A DNA stretch of 64,000 nucleotides from Zarea fungicola (taxonomy: Eukaryota > Ascomycota > Sordariomycetes > Hypocreales > Cordycipitaceae), in the NCBI GenBank assembly GCA_900169235.1, contig FWCC01000128.1, positions 57,605 through 121,604 on the forward strand, in the 5' to 3' direction. Made by a program: the position numbers and the translations under genes. The stretch's first letter is position 1; every line of letters starts with the position of its first letter. Positions 12,430-24,546 of the stretch are shown piece by piece. Under the pieces are notes generated by a model. It saw nothing but the letters and a program-made list of their open reading frames with translations. It was not told the origin of the DNA and did no database searches.

Positions 12430-14571
12430 ATTGATGGGCTAAACGACGAGTTGTTGTCTATGAATGACAATGCACAGGACTCACAGTTACGAAGAGTGAA
12501 AGGCCAGTGGAAGGAAAGCGGGTGATCAGGAGGAAAAGAGATGAGAGGGAATGGGGGGCGACGAACGATTGTAACGTGCTGCAGATGGGGACCGCCCACA
12601 GCCAGGAATTTTGGGCCAACAGGGGGTAGCCATGCAGAATGATATAGGAAGTATCAAGTGTTTGTTCATTGATGAGGTTTCAGTAGCAAGGATGCAATTG
12701 CAGCCCACCGCCGTGGCAAGGCTGTCAATTTTTTTACTGGGCAATAATGACAACACTGCAATATCCAAGTCATGTAGTGTTTTTTTCTTTAACTTACGGA
12801 TAAGGTGTCCGCTATTAAGAAGAAATCGGACTTCATTACTAGCAGACGGTGGCTTTGTTCCATCGATCGCCGAGATGGTAGCGCCAGAACCCCGGGGATG
12901 GAGCGGAGAAAAAAGTTACTCATAACGATCAAACAGGACATATCACCAGCAGTAATGAGAGCTGGCCCCTCTCATCTTGAACCACAAATACCTGCCAACC
13001 ACTAAGAACTAGACCACAACAGGCAGCTCACCGTGCGGTGACAGCCTGAATGCGTCCAAGGCGGCCAATCGGCTCCCGCGCAGAGAAAGGGCCGAGGCAA
13101 TATATGCACCTCCGTACGCTATTACTACATGAGTATCCACACCTATTCATATAATTGTAACTATGGCTTACTCAAAAGTACCAGGGCAAGTACTCGCGTG
13201 GCTACAGTGTATGTATTCCTGTGGCGCCATCCTACAACATATTTGGGGTTCATACTCGTAAGGCCCAGTCCGGTTCGGAAATGCCCAAAATTCTGCCCTC
13301 GAAGTCATGGTCTAAAAAGCCTGCTGTCCTGCGGCCCGGTGTGTGGCTCGCCAAAAGCGCACCCATCATCGCATCCCAACTTGACTACTGCTACATGATC
13401 GCCCCAACTTGTTTCAGGAATAATTTATAGTACCGTCCAGATTCAGCCTGTAGCAGTCAACTCCAGCTCTTTTGCATAAGCCAAATTCGACTCAATTCCT
13501 CCTATCGGCCTCATAGCCTGAATAGTCGCCCTTGAAACTTTTCCTGTGGCTATTATTGCTCAAATTAGTTTCGCATTTCCGCTTCGGTCCCCGTACACGC
13601 ATCGCTGGGGAAAAAAACTTCTTTAATAATGAAGCGACAATGATCAAGAATACTTACCGGGAAGGCATAGAACAACAGAGCAGCCAAAGATGGCGAGCGG
13701 CCACAAGTAGTTTTGAGCAAGCATGTTGCCAAACTTGAGCAGTAATTGCGTCAAACGATGAAAGCGGGAAGAATCAACTCTGATATGCCTCGCCAAGATG
13801 AAAAGGAGTAACCAGAGTCCACGTGATACAACAGTAATTAGAATGGATTTAATGTATTATTAATAATGGCTTGACCCCGAGTGAAATGTGTCGTATCATT
13901 TATGCGCTCACTGCAGCCACAAGCCACCCCTGCAGAAAACAATGCACCAGGTATAACTAGCTAGCACAAGGAAGCTCGACGTTGTTATGGGAAAGAACTG
14001 CGCCAATCTGCACAGTGCAGCAAGAATGCCAGAAGCCAGAATAGTTGAAATCTAGTTTATCAAGTGCCATGTCGTGAAACTAACATGATCTGAGGTCGCT
14101 GTCGAGGACTCTTCGGCTTTGTGATGGGTAAGCTCCTCACCGGAGAGCCAGCTGGTTACCTCCCCAAGGCCCGTTTGACTTACCCCATTAATACAATTTA
14201 AGGCAAAGAGCGACTAATAAAATAACTGTTAGCCGCTAACCAATATATTGTCGCCAAGGCGCCGAAGCCGCCAGAACATTTGCCACCATCGTTCTGTGCT
14301 TGGCTGACTCAAATTAATACAGAGCTGGAAAATGCGCGATGAAAACACCCATTAAAGCGATAATAGAAGAAAAAAAAATGATAAAATTTAGAACTAATAT
14401 GAAATCAAAAAGTATCGCTCGAGATATTTGCATCTGCACATGTTTATGAGTGCTTTATTTAGAATCGTCTCTGATACCCGTTGATACTCACCAGCAGGCA
14501 ACAAATCGGACACATTAAAAAATGAAAAGAAGTAGAAAATCTTTTCGTTTGTAGCTGAAGAGGCAAAAGAT
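12430..14571. other. Long AT-rich spacer upstream of ABC transporter
   Basis: A 2.1 kb stretch between the ABC transporter start and the 2EXR gene stop. It presumably contains the ABC promoter. Short ORFs on both strands show no domain, no consistent codon bias and no splice-linked continuation. No RNA gene or transposon end is seen. Confidence 0.55.
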
Positions 14572-15513
14572 TTAATCGGAGTCGGATTCCCAAGCCAGCA
14601 AGGCGGCGGTTCTGACCAAGCCCTTGACATATGTCATGACTGGACCGTGATACAGTTGCGCAGTTTTTTTCTGCTCATGCCTTTGTCCACGCCAGTGATT
14701 GCGTTTACGAAAATCGAACGAATAGGTCCAGCCTCCATCGTCAATGGCTTCTACAAAACGACCGCCCACTGCACGAAAAGTTTTAAGGCCAGCCGGCAGC
14801 GGGCGCCAGTTGCCGTCTTCGCTTCGCCGTCGTCGACGCAGGCCCCAGTCAACGAAATACAGCGTGGCCCTGGGATACAGGTAAAGCGCTGTCTCCATGA
14901 TGACGGAGAGCCGCCTGTACAAGGACCAGTCGTCAAAGTGCTGCAGGCTTGTCCATGACCGCTCCAGCTTGAAGGCGACGTGCACCACATCGCCAGGCAC
15001 CGTGTCCGGACGGAGCGAGAACGAGTGGCTCAGATTCCACCTCGGGTTCATTATGGACATGTCGCTGATACATGGTATTATTTTCGTAAAGATTCTGGCG
15101 TCCAAGATGAGGAGGTCTCTGCTAGGAACGAGCGTAAGTTGGCTGGCGGCCGAGCGATAGTCGATGAAGCTTCCCGTCATGGAAGCCAGACTACCCCACT
15201 GGAAGAGGTCAGGCTGCCTGGGTATGGGCTTGGACATTCCGTATTTGATTGGGAATGTCCGTAGCATTACGCTGCGGGACTCATAGCAAGCACTCCATAG
15301 CGGGCTGTTTGCTGGGCATGGCGGCGGCTCTATTTTGCGCAGTTTGCCAGCAGTATTCTGAGTAGTGGACGCAATGTACTCCAGATGATCAAAAGAGTAA
15401 CATATGTGGAAGAAGTGCGCTGTCGGAACAGTATGATCGGGTATAGCATAACTCCATATTTTAAGGCGTAGCTCGGGTGGGAGGTCGGCAAAACAGTGAA
15501 ATGTGTTTACCAT
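14572..15513 (-). CDS. 2EXR domain protein
   Basis: A single-exon gene of 313 residues. The N-terminus FHCFADLPPELRLKIWSYAI matches the 2EXR domain, a large fungal family of unknown biochemical function, with its F-x-LPxELRxxIW signature. The second half of the domain is also visible (LWSACYESRSVMLRTFP, about residues 91-107, where the family shows L-x-ACxESRxV). The C-terminal third is basic and aromatic, including RRRRRSEDGNWRPLP. The start is a true ATG at 15513. These genes are often multi-copy and lineage-specific. Its role is unknown, and it sits alone between long spacers. Confidence 0.8.
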   Translation of the reverse strand: MVNTFHCFADLPPELRLKIWSYAIPDHTVPTAHFFHICYSFDHLEYIASTTQNTAGKLRKIEPPPCPANSPLWSACYESRSVMLRTFPIKYGMSKPIPRQPDLFQWGSLASMTGSFIDYRSAASQLTLVPSRDLLILDARIFTKIIPCISDMSIMNPRWNLSHSFSLRPDTVPGDVVHVAFKLERSWTSLQHFDDWSLYRRLSVIMETALYLYPRATLYFVDWGLRRRRRSEDGNWRPLPAGLKTFRAVGGRFVEAIDDGGWTYSFDFRKRNHWRGQRHEQKKTAQLYHGPVMTYVKGLVRTAALLAWESDSD

Positions 15514-16640
15514 CTCTCGGTCGGTCGGTTGTTGCAGTTGCGATTATAACTCGGTTCTTTTGTTCAAGCACACTGTTTCACAGGGTTGTCTGGTATCTGG
15601 TCGGTGGCCGCGCTTATTTAATTTTCTGCAAGGCGAAAGAGAAGGCATTTCTGCTTTCGTGACAGTATGGCGTATGAATGATAAAATAATTAGAGTTTAT
15701 TTGTGTGGCAATAAAGGAAATAAATTGAAAATATTTTCAACAGCATCTCCGACTAGATATTTATTTCTCGAGTGGGCATGTGGCGTTGATAAGCTGCCGT
15801 TGTGGTCTGCGCAATTTTTGAGCCTATTTACCTTGGGGCAAGGCATGAGGATTTTATTGCTTTTTACGGATTCCTGAAGCAATATGTAAACATTTCAATA
15901 AAAAATCGGCGTTGTTGTGGTGTGGTAGGGGATGATGTTTTTCGGATAATGCTTGTATTCTGGTCGTGGTGTTTTTGATCTGTCGTGCTGGCGGCAAACC
16001 GTGCTGTGGTTATTATAGATCTCCATTATGTCGTTAACCGAGTAAGTGTTACAAGCTCTCGAATTCTAGACCGCCTTATTCTAGCAGAGTAACTAAATGT
16101 CCAGCTATGAAGCGGCTAATCGCCGTTGTCACAATGCAGAATTCGGGCGCCAATCGACTTCAGCTCCGGTAGCATCCCGAAAAAATAATGCCTAACTTAA
16201 TAAACTGGCACGCCACCTACGTGAAGGATAAGTACGCTGGTACGCCACCGATGTCGATCTATATGCAGTACGTACGGAGTAATTGCCCTGCTATTATTTT
16301 ACTTGTTATATTACCCAGAAGCAAAGCTACCGCTGCTCCTCACAGCGCATGAATCGCGCAAATCTTGTAAGCAGTTGCCATTCGGTATCCAGTAGTCTTT
16401 CATCGTATTATCGTACTGTCCTTGACTCGATGGATGCTTTTGATTTCGTGAAAAAAGTTACTCCAGGAGGCCTGAGCTGGCAAGCGTGGTGGAGTTTGGG
16501 CAATGATCGGCAAGATCTTTGAGACATCATTTAATATGTCTACTTTACCTCTCCGGTCCCGCCGCTTTTTTTTTTCCTCCTTGAAATTGGCGAATTCTAA
16601 TAGTCTGGCAAGCAGAAGCATAGAAAAGACGTGAGAAACC
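15514..16640. other. Divergent promoter region
   Basis: This spacer separates the 2EXR gene (minus) from the secreted propeller-like gene (plus) and should contain both promoters. It is AT-rich near 15660-15760. No further gene is supported. Confidence 0.55.
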
Positions 16641-17855
16641 ATGCTATCCTCAGCATTCAAGTCGCTTGTTGCGGTGCTGGCCCTGCACGCCAGCGCCAGC
16701 ATCGCAATGTCGTATAATCGCGTTACGTCGCTGGTGAGTCGGAGTCTCACCGAGTACCAGCTGCCGCCCGCGACGGAGACTCACGAGTTTGCCCGCATTC
16801 CCGGCACGAATTTCGTCGTCTTGTCGCAAATGTCAGACAGCCTGCTCCTCAAGATCCAGCTCGATCCCGCGACCGAGGCTCCCATTGCCTTCCAGTCCTT
16901 CCCCATGGGCCGCTCCAACCAGTCCGGCCTGCACGGCGTGTGGCCGTCGACCCTTCACCCCGGCAAGGTATGGCTGACGCTGCAGGGCGAGAACAAACTG
17001 CTTCTCGTGGACCCCGGCGCCACGCTCGAGGCGGCGCCCAAGATTCTCAAGACGATTGACATTCCGGCGCCCGGCAACGGCCCGCACTGCGTCTTCGAGA
17101 TTGGCTACCGCGTCTGGGCCGGCCTCAAGGTGGCGTCGAAGCAGACGGGAGGGTACTACGTCTTCTCGGCCCCCGTGGAGGGCAACAACACGGCAGACTA
17201 CAAGCTGTATCCGTGCCTTCAGAGCCCCGTCTTCATCAAGGAAGACCCGGCGAGCGGGCTCATCTACGCCACCCAGGACACCGCCTCATCCATTATGAGC
17301 ATCAACGTGGAAACAGATGAGACGGCGCAGCTGCCGATTCCAGCCAGCGTCGGGAGCACGCCAGTCGGAATGACGACCGTCTCCGGGCCGGGTGCCTTGG
17401 CCGGACCGTGGTTCAGTCTGGCGGGCAATGCCACCGGCGGGTCGGGCAGCTTTGGCCGCGTCACCAGCAACGGCACGCTGCAGTTCTTCAGCCTCAAGGC
17501 ACCGCAGCTGGGCACAAACGCCGGCCTGCTGCACATTGCCGACGCCACGACAAAGACGGGAGGAGGGCCCGCCCTCTGGCTCCTGTCCACGTCACTGCTG
17601 AGCAACCAGTCGGCGGATGCCCTGATTCGTGTCACGTTTGACAAGGCTGTGACCAAGATTGTCGATGAAGAATACATTGCGATGCTCACGCAAAATGCCA
17701 TGGTGCACCGCGTGGTGCCAATGGACGCCACAGTGCTCGTATCGCAGCTACACACATTTACACTTGCACAGCTCACATACAAGAACACGGTGGCAGGACA
17801 GTGGCTGCCGGCCAAGATGGCGAGCAATGGAACCGTGTACAACGAAGCGGGCTGA
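16641..17855 (+). CDS. Secreted beta-propeller-like protein
   Basis: An intronless gene of 404 residues. The first 22 residues (MLSSAFKSLVAVLALHASAS and following) form a likely secretion signal with a hydrophobic core. The mature part repeats strand-rich units with motifs such as FVVLSQMSDSLLLKI, GKVWLTLQGENKLLLVDPG, GYRVWAGLKVAS, SGLIYATQDTASSIMSIN and HVNQ-like turns, the pattern of a six-bladed propeller of the SMP-30/NHL or virginiamycin-B-lyase-like type. Several Asn-x-Ser/Thr sites (NQS, NNT, NAT, NGT) suggest N-glycosylation. No catalytic motif is certain, so an enzyme activity is not assigned. Codon use is strongly GC-rich compared with the flanks. Confidence 0.72.
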   Translation: MLSSAFKSLVAVLALHASASIAMSYNRVTSLVSRSLTEYQLPPATETHEFARIPGTNFVVLSQMSDSLLLKIQLDPATEAPIAFQSFPMGRSNQSGLHGVWPSTLHPGKVWLTLQGENKLLLVDPGATLEAAPKILKTIDIPAPGNGPHCVFEIGYRVWAGLKVASKQTGGYYVFSAPVEGNNTADYKLYPCLQSPVFIKEDPASGLIYATQDTASSIMSINVETDETAQLPIPASVGSTPVGMTTVSGPGALAGPWFSLAGNATGGSGSFGRVTSNGTLQFFSLKAPQLGTNAGLLHIADATTKTGGGPALWLLSTSLLSNQSADALIRVTFDKAVTKIVDEEYIAMLTQNAMVHRVVPMDATVLVSQLHTFTLAQLTYKNTVAGQWLPAKMASNGTVYNEAG

Positions 17856-19231
17856 ACCTAATACTTGACAGAAATTAGTAATGGCAGTATGCGCTTATAT
17901 TTTCCAAGTCAGAATACAATTGTCGATGTTGGGTGTGCCGTTGCGCTTGGCTAAAGTGGACATGCAATATATCTTCAGGACCAGAACGTGCCTCCCTGCC
18001 CACAAACCAATGACTAGATTGTAGCTTGGACACCAATCCATGGATCACGTGTACTTATTATTATTATTTGCATTAATCAATAAATAAATAAATACCATAT
18101 CTATTAGTCGTGCGAGGCAGTCCATGTTGCAACTATATCGTCATCAAGCCTCGTCAACCGTCGCGGGCTTCTACAACCGCAAACCCAAAAGGTAGATAAC
18201 TGCATGCTGATGGAAACTTTTATCCAGCGTTTACAAGATATTCTCATTATGATTTCTTCCGAGTTAAAGGGCGCTATTTTTGCCACCATAAGACATTTCA
18301 TGATTAATGTCGAATATAACCAAGCAAGCGACAGGACAGGTGTGTCAATGCTAATCTGACTAGACGGTAAAGCATCTCTAAGATGGCGTAAATAGAACGC
18401 AATTAGACATGAATGGAGATAATCTTTCGCGTGATGCGATAAAACTTATACTACCACTAGGTAACCCCAATACGGTGCTAACTGGCACACTATTCACAAC
18501 CATCTTCTCTGAAACCATGTCTTGCTTCAGTAGCCAGGTCTAGAAGCTCGTTTATGGCGAATTCGTTGGCTGCTTCCATTCTATCCCCATGTCTATCACT
18601 TTCTACATTCACGTTCTTGTTGCAGTATTCCTAAAGAAGTGTGTCTAGACACCTAATGCTCTTTACCGGTTCTGTCCTAGCTACCCGTCAAAGCCAACTC
18701 GGCTAACTAGTACGAAAACTGTAGGGCGACACCCAAGAACTGCAATGTCACCCTCCCTTGTCGGAGACCGGCTTTAACCTTAACGACGTGCATAACAACT
18801 ACATCGAGGATGCAGCCAGGCGATTGATTATCAGCAGGCTGGGTGATTCGATACGCGCCGGTACGCTTCCACCGGTATTTCTCGTCTTCGAATCCTTCCA
18901 AAACGGGCAAAGCAAAATGACGACGCCTCACAGACCCTAGTCGCCCGGTGTCGGGCACTAGATCTAGTCAGTGCGAGAATCGTCCACGGGCGCGCCTTAC
19001 CAGTGGAGTTTGGACATAACATGTCCCCATTCCCCTCAAACTCTATCTGCCGACTTGAGTGTTGGAAGACGTTCATATAGAAACCAAAAATGAAGCGGAT
19101 ACCATCTGATTAGAAGTCATATTTCAATTCTCTACTTGTTGGGTCTTTTTTTCTTGAGTGTCTTACTTGCCCAATTTTCTCCATTGACTCTGGAGTTTAT
19201 TCTTTCACTTATCCGAGACACCACCCAAAAA
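17856..19231. other. Spacer with probable 3' end signals
   Basis: It begins with the 3' side of the propeller gene; an AT-rich run at about 18055-18100 contains several overlapping AATAAA-like hexamers and may mark polyadenylation. The rest leads into the MFS gene at 19232, with a possible leader from about 19136. No gene is supported in between. Confidence 0.5.
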
Positions 19232-21085
19232 ATGTCGTCAACGCAGACTGAACTCTACCTCAACGCAAGCCCAGAAAAGCACAATGCCGTTCTCCTCCCC
19301 CTTCAACCTCTTCATGCCAGACACTCCACCACACGCATAGATGATGCGGAAGCGACAGCGACAGCGACAGCAACAGAAACGGGACTGGAAAGCCCGGCCG
19401 AGACGGCAACAGCAGCAACAAGCACCCCACCAGTAATAGCCTTTGAAAACGATGCAGCAACGTTTAGCCGCTTCCGGGCCATCATGGTCGTCACGCAGCT
19501 GGCGGGCATCAACTTTGCCACGAGTGCCATCAACGGGCTTGTCATTGTCAACCTCCCGCGCATGACGACGGACCTGCACCTTCCCAAGGAGCTGTCGTTT
19601 TGGCCGGCGTCCGTCTTCAGCCTCGCTACTGCGTCGACACTGCTGCTGGCGGGCGCCATCGCCGACACCGCCGTCGGGCCGCGGCGCGTGGACCTGTTGG
19701 GTTGCGCCGTCAACAGCGCAACCATGATTGGGGCCGGGCTCGCGCGGACCGGCACGGCGCTGGTTGCCCTGCGCGCGCTGCAAGGGGTCGGGTACGCGAT
19801 GCACCTGGCGTCGTCGGTGTCTATTGTCACACGCATCACGGTCAGCGGACGAGGGCGCAACATTGCGTTTTCGTGCCTGGGCCTGAGCCAGCCGCTGGGC
19901 TTCTCGTTTGGCCTGGTCCTCGGCGGCGTGCTGGAGGAGACGATTGGGTGGCGCGCGGGATGGTATCTGTATGGCGGGCTGTGTGCGCTACTGTCCGCGG
20001 CAGGGTTTTGGGCGATCCCGGCGGATAACAAGAGGCAGGCGCATACGGCTGTCGGCGTGTTGAGTGGGCTGAAGCGAAATGTTGACTGGGTTGGTGTCTT
20101 GTTGGCGTCTGCGTTTATGGCCTTGATCTGCTATCTTTTTGCGTAAGTTTACATGACAAAAATCAATGTCATTGTTCGATGTTGGGCAACTGGAGAGGGT
20201 TGAGCTTACTTTTTTTTTTTTACAGGATTATAAGTACAGACATCTACAAGATTCGAGAGCCTGCCAGCATCGTTATCCTGTGTGTGGGCTTGGCCATGGC
20301 TCCAGCCTTTATCGCCTGGGTTCATCGCCAGGTGCGTCTGGACCGGCCTGCCCTGATTCCCAACTCGCTGTGGAAGAATACAGCGTTTGCGGGGATATGC
20401 GGCGCCATAGTCGTCTCGTTTGCAGTGCTCAACAGTCTGGAGCTGTTTTCCAGTTTATTGCAAGTTTCTCTCCGCTCCCGTCATCTTGTATCCTGTCTCT
20501 TCTCTCCAGAAGCACTTTGCTGACCTGGCATGCAACAGTTTCCAACAAGTACAGCAGCTTTCTGCTCTTGAAACGTCGCTGCGGATGCTTCCCAGCGTCG
20601 TGGTGGGTGTGATTCTCAACTTTACAATGGGCATCGCTGTGCACCGCGTCCCGGCGGCATGGATCATCATCATCACGTCTGTGCTGTGCGCCGTATCACC
20701 GCTGCTCATGGCCGTCATCGACACCAAGTCGCCCTACTGGGCCAACGCGTTTGTGGCGCAAGTCTTGCAGCCGGTCAGCTGCGACGCCATTTTTACCGTA
20801 GGTCTCATCGTGATTACGGAAATTTTCCCCGAGGACACGCAGGGCCTGGCGGGGGCCGTCTTCAACACGGCGGCGCAGTTTGGCAATGCGCTTGGGTTGG
20901 CGATTATGCAAGTGGTGTCTACGATTGTGGCGCAGCAGAGGGAGAGTCGTGGGGAGGGGACAATGGCGGCCTTGTTGGAAGGGTTCCGGGCGAGCTTTTG
21001 GACCATGTTTGCGTTGATGGTTGCATGTGGTGCGCTTGGGTTGAGTCTGCGAAAGACGGGTCGGGTCGGGTTGAAGCAGGATTGA
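19232..21085 (+). CDS. MFS transporter, DHA2-like (14-helix) family
   Basis: A 563-residue carrier, probably a drug or metabolite proton antiporter in the plasma membrane. Exons are 19232-20142, 20226-20459 and 20539-21085. The second intron starts with GCAAGT rather than GT; only this choice restores the conserved segment FFQQVQQLSALETSLRMLPS, typical of this family. The N-terminus (about 85 residues) is polar with an Ala-Thr repeat encoded by a GCGACA tandem. Helix segments follow, including VALRALQGVGYAM (motif C region) and GWRAGWYLYGGLCA. The ATG at 19232 was chosen because upstream in-frame codons offer no ATG. It stands alone on the plus strand, followed by the Tup1-like gene 1.8 kb downstream. 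Confidence 0.86.
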
Positions 21086-21537
21086 GAGGGCGTGTATGCC
21101 AGGTTGTACTGTACTGGTTGATAAATATGTTGTAGACATTTGTCTCTAGTTGGAAAGAATGCACATACTTTTGGCTACTCTGCTGGACCCTAGCACATGA
21201 TACAGAGGTGCTGCTCGACGAGTGACAAGGTCAATTCGTTCACTTTCGTGTGACAGCCTGCTATTTCCGGTCTGTCTGTCTTGATTTGTTCGCGGGCTGG
21301 AAATCAATGTCAGCATTCGGTTTGGTGATGGGCGCAGGCTGCAACCCTACGTACCAGGCCCTGCCAGGCCTTCAAACGGCTACATACAAGCAGCAGGAGG
21401 GTGTTTGTGTCTGTCTGCAGCTCCCGTCAATCGCCAGCCACAGGCAGCCACGGCGCAGGGAAGCAGCACCAATCATGTCGGCTTAAGCCTTGAGGCGTTC
21501 ATATTTCTACAGGTTCAGTTTACAGGGGATGAACTTT

Positions 21538-21572
21538 TTTTTTTTTTTTTNNTTTTTTTTTTTTTTTTTTTC
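21538..21572. other. Poly-T tract with two N bases
   Basis: A run of about 34 T residues is interrupted by two N at 21551-21552. This marks an unresolved homopolymer in the assembly, so its true length is unknown. Confidence 0.9.
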
Positions 21573-22103
21573 ACGCAGCCAGCTTTGTGTGCTTCGGGCT
21601 CTAGGCTCTAGACTCTGAACAACAATGGTACGTCGTACCTGTCACTTGTCACTTGTCACTTGTAACTTGCCACTTGTATCCAGCGTAGGCAAAGTATTGG
21701 TAAATGGTGATTCTATTTTTATTTATTTTTTCAATATTATTGTTGCTATGGATGGCATCAAGGTTGGCTTATTTTGGATGGGAAAAACCACCAGTAGAAG
21801 AAAAAATAATGAAACCCCCCTGTAACTGGCGGTGCGGGGACGGCTTGGCACAGAAGAGGCAGGGGTGGGTTCATCAGCCACCAACCAACCTTGCTCTTGG
21901 AATATTTGTCGCCATGTGAACACGGATGGATATTGGCGCACCAGTATCCGCCGAGTCCCCTTTTACTTTTCTAACCTGGTCGAACGTGTTCCAGGTAGCA
22001 GTTGTAGCGGGTGCACTAGTGACCTTGGTGAGGTTGGTGGAAAACAAGGTTTACCATTTGCCTGCCGGGGGTTGGTTCATCTAATAATACATGACAGTTT
22101 ACA

Positions 22104-22182
22104 GTCAAATGGCAGACAGACAAATGGCAGACAGACAAGTAGCAGACAGTAAAATGCAGACAATCAAATGCAGACAGTCAAG
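22104..22182. repeat. Imperfect tandem repeat, CAAATGGCAGACAGA-like unit
   Basis: About five to six degenerate copies of a 12-16 base unit containing GCAGACA follow one another. The first two copies are nearly identical and later copies lose bases. It lies in the promoter-side spacer of the Tup1-like gene and has no coding potential. Confidence 0.8.
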
Positions 22183-22850
22183 CGACAGAGACAATCCAAG
22201 AGAGAATCAAGGCTTGCTCTACTCCATACAATGACGTATCAAAAAAAAAAACATTCATATATTAACTAAGAATATTAGTATTTTATTTTATTTTAATTAT
22301 TTTAATTATTTTAATCAAGAAAATTATTTAATTTATTCCATTCTATTCTGCAACCAAAAGTGGCGTAGCGTGGCGCGGCCGGCGCAACGCCAGTGGATGC
22401 GGAGTTAAGAAAATCGCAAAAAGAGCAAAAAAAAAAAGTTAAATGGAACAAAAAAGGCGTTTAAGCAAATCGGCAAGGCTGCCGAAAACTCCACCAGGCC
22501 GCCCATGGCCAAAATTATTCAAAACTCCCCTTACCCATCAAAGTTCCAGCTACCCGTCTTGCCGTCATGTTACCTCTCGCCACCCCCCCCTGCGTGTTTT
22601 CCTCTCCCCGCACAGAAACTCTCTGCATTTAAAAAGGGACACCTTGCCTGTGTAATCTGCCAGTAAGCCTTATTCACTGATACTGGATTTTTTCTCTTTC
22701 CGTTGTTCCCCTGTTCCCTTCCTGTGAAACCTGCACCCAACCTACTACATCGTTTGCGCGTTACGCTTTTTCTCACCCATCAACATCCGCATCGCACATC
22801 AGCACACTCTTGAAAAAAAAAAAAAAAACTTAGCCCCCTCATTTTCTATC

Positions 22851-24546
22851 ATGGAATCAATGTCTTTTAGACATGTTGATCGCATGGACAGGCTTCTTGC
22901 CGAGGTCAGAGCTGAAGTTGCTGCCCAACAGCACATGAGCCATAATGACTGCAAACGTCAACGTCCGTTTTTTTGCTCTGCCTCCCAAACACCACCGATA
23001 AACCGCTAACGACTTGAAACAGTTGAAATGCAGGTGTCTGAGCTACAAACTATGCACCAAAGGCTTATCTCTTTGGAGCAAACGCATAAAGCCGAAATCC
23101 AAGAGTAAGGCACATCTGTCAAATTACGTCCCCTCTGCCTGCACCGGTCACATTTTCTGACTATCATTCTTCTTCTTCTTCCTCTCCCCTTCTTCATTTA
23201 GATATCAGAGCAAACTCCACAGCTACGAGACCACCATTTTTCGACTGGAAGCCGAGCTCGCGCAAAGGAGTAGCCCATCTACTACCATCCACAGTCACGC
23301 CACAACCGAAACGTTGCCCACGTCTCGCAGCGACACTCCGTACGAGACAGACCCAAACTGGGCAGACACGGCTCTTGATTTGGTTCCCTCACAGTATAAA
23401 ATCACCGTTCAAGATGACTGGTACGCCCTCTTCAACCCACATGTCCCACGCCGCTTCAACGTCGAGTTGCGCTACACAATCCAGGTAGAAAATGTTGTCT
23501 GTTGCGTCTGCTTCAGCCCCGATGGTCGCCATCTAGCCGCCGCAACCCACCAGAGCGTCCAAGTCTTTGACGTTCAATCTCGTCTTCACGTCGCCGACCT
23601 CGTCGAGAACCACACCAGATGGGATTCTACAGACGAATCTTTTATCCGAAGCATCTGTTTTAGCAAAGACGGCGGTTACATTGCCACTGCATCCGAAGAC
23701 AGTGTCATCCGAGTAAGCGAGAGAGCCAGAACAAGTCTAAACAACCAAGTCAATATTAACATCCTCCTTCTTTCCTTCTCCATTCACTAGGTTTGGGATT
23801 TCCACCACCGTAAGCTGTACAAACGTCTGCTCGGTCATAAGGATCAACTCTTCGCCCTCGAGTACATCGACGACCACAGACTCGTCTCTGGTGGTCGTGA
23901 TTCCACAGTCCGCATATGGGACGTTCACAATGGAGTAGAGCAGTTTATACTCCCCACCACGGATAGCGTCGCCTCCGTATCCGTATCACCCGACTCCAAC
24001 CATGTTGCCGCAAGCTGCCAGGATGGTAGCATCCACATCTGGCACATAGGTACAGGTGATCGTGTCGCCAAGCTTCAAGGCGGTCCCGACAGTCACACAG
24101 ACTCCATCTACTGTGTCTGCTTCCTACCCAGCGGCCAGGAGCTCGTCAGTGGCAGCCTCGACGGATTTGTCAAGTCTTGGCAGCGAAGCTCGCCTATTGC
24201 TTCCCCAGAAAGCATGCCACCGCCGCCGATACCACAACCCTCCACTTCTGTCACGCAGAAGCAGACCTGGGCCCTCAAGTCCACGATGCAGGGCCACACG
24301 GACTATGTCATCTCCGTCGGTGTGACTAGCGATGCTCAATGGATCATCTCAGGCTCCAAGGATCGCTCCGTCCGCATCTGGGACGCCCAGACAGGTGCAG
24401 TCCAGTGCGTGATGCACAGTCATACAAACACCATCCTCTCCATTGCAACATCCAGCAACGAGCAGTTTGCAACTGGCAGTGGCGATAGGCTGATACGCGT
24501 CTGGGCTTATAGCAACAACTACAGAACTTCAGCTCCGCCGGCTTAG
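22851..24546 (+). CDS. Tup1-like WD40 protein (short paralogue)
   Basis: A 486-residue protein built like the general co-repressor Tup1/RCO-1 but without its long glutamine/proline-rich middle. Exons are 22851-22962, 23023-23104, 23202-23712 and 23791-24546; the first donor could instead lie 6 bp upstream. The N-terminal coiled coil (MDRLLAEVRAEVAAQQ, then VSELQTMHQRLISLEQTHKA) corresponds to the Tup1 tetramerisation region that also binds Ssn6. A linker carries the Tup1-type segment DWYALFNP, followed by about seven WD repeats with clear Trp-Asp ends (VWDFHHRKLY, VRIWDVHNG, VRIWDAQTG). One blade ends in SW rather than WD. It may be a lineage-specific co-repressor; the standard Tup1 orthologue should exist elsewhere. 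Targets are unknown. Confidence 0.85.

Larger units (their letters stand above)
21086..22850. other. Low-complexity spacer upstream of Tup1-like gene
   Basis: It contains a poly-T tract with two undetermined bases, short tandem repeats of a CACTTGT unit (about 21640-21680), a CAGACA-unit tandem repeat, an AT-only stretch at about 22255-22345 and a C/T-rich segment before the Tup1-like start. No gene is supported. Confidence 0.6.
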
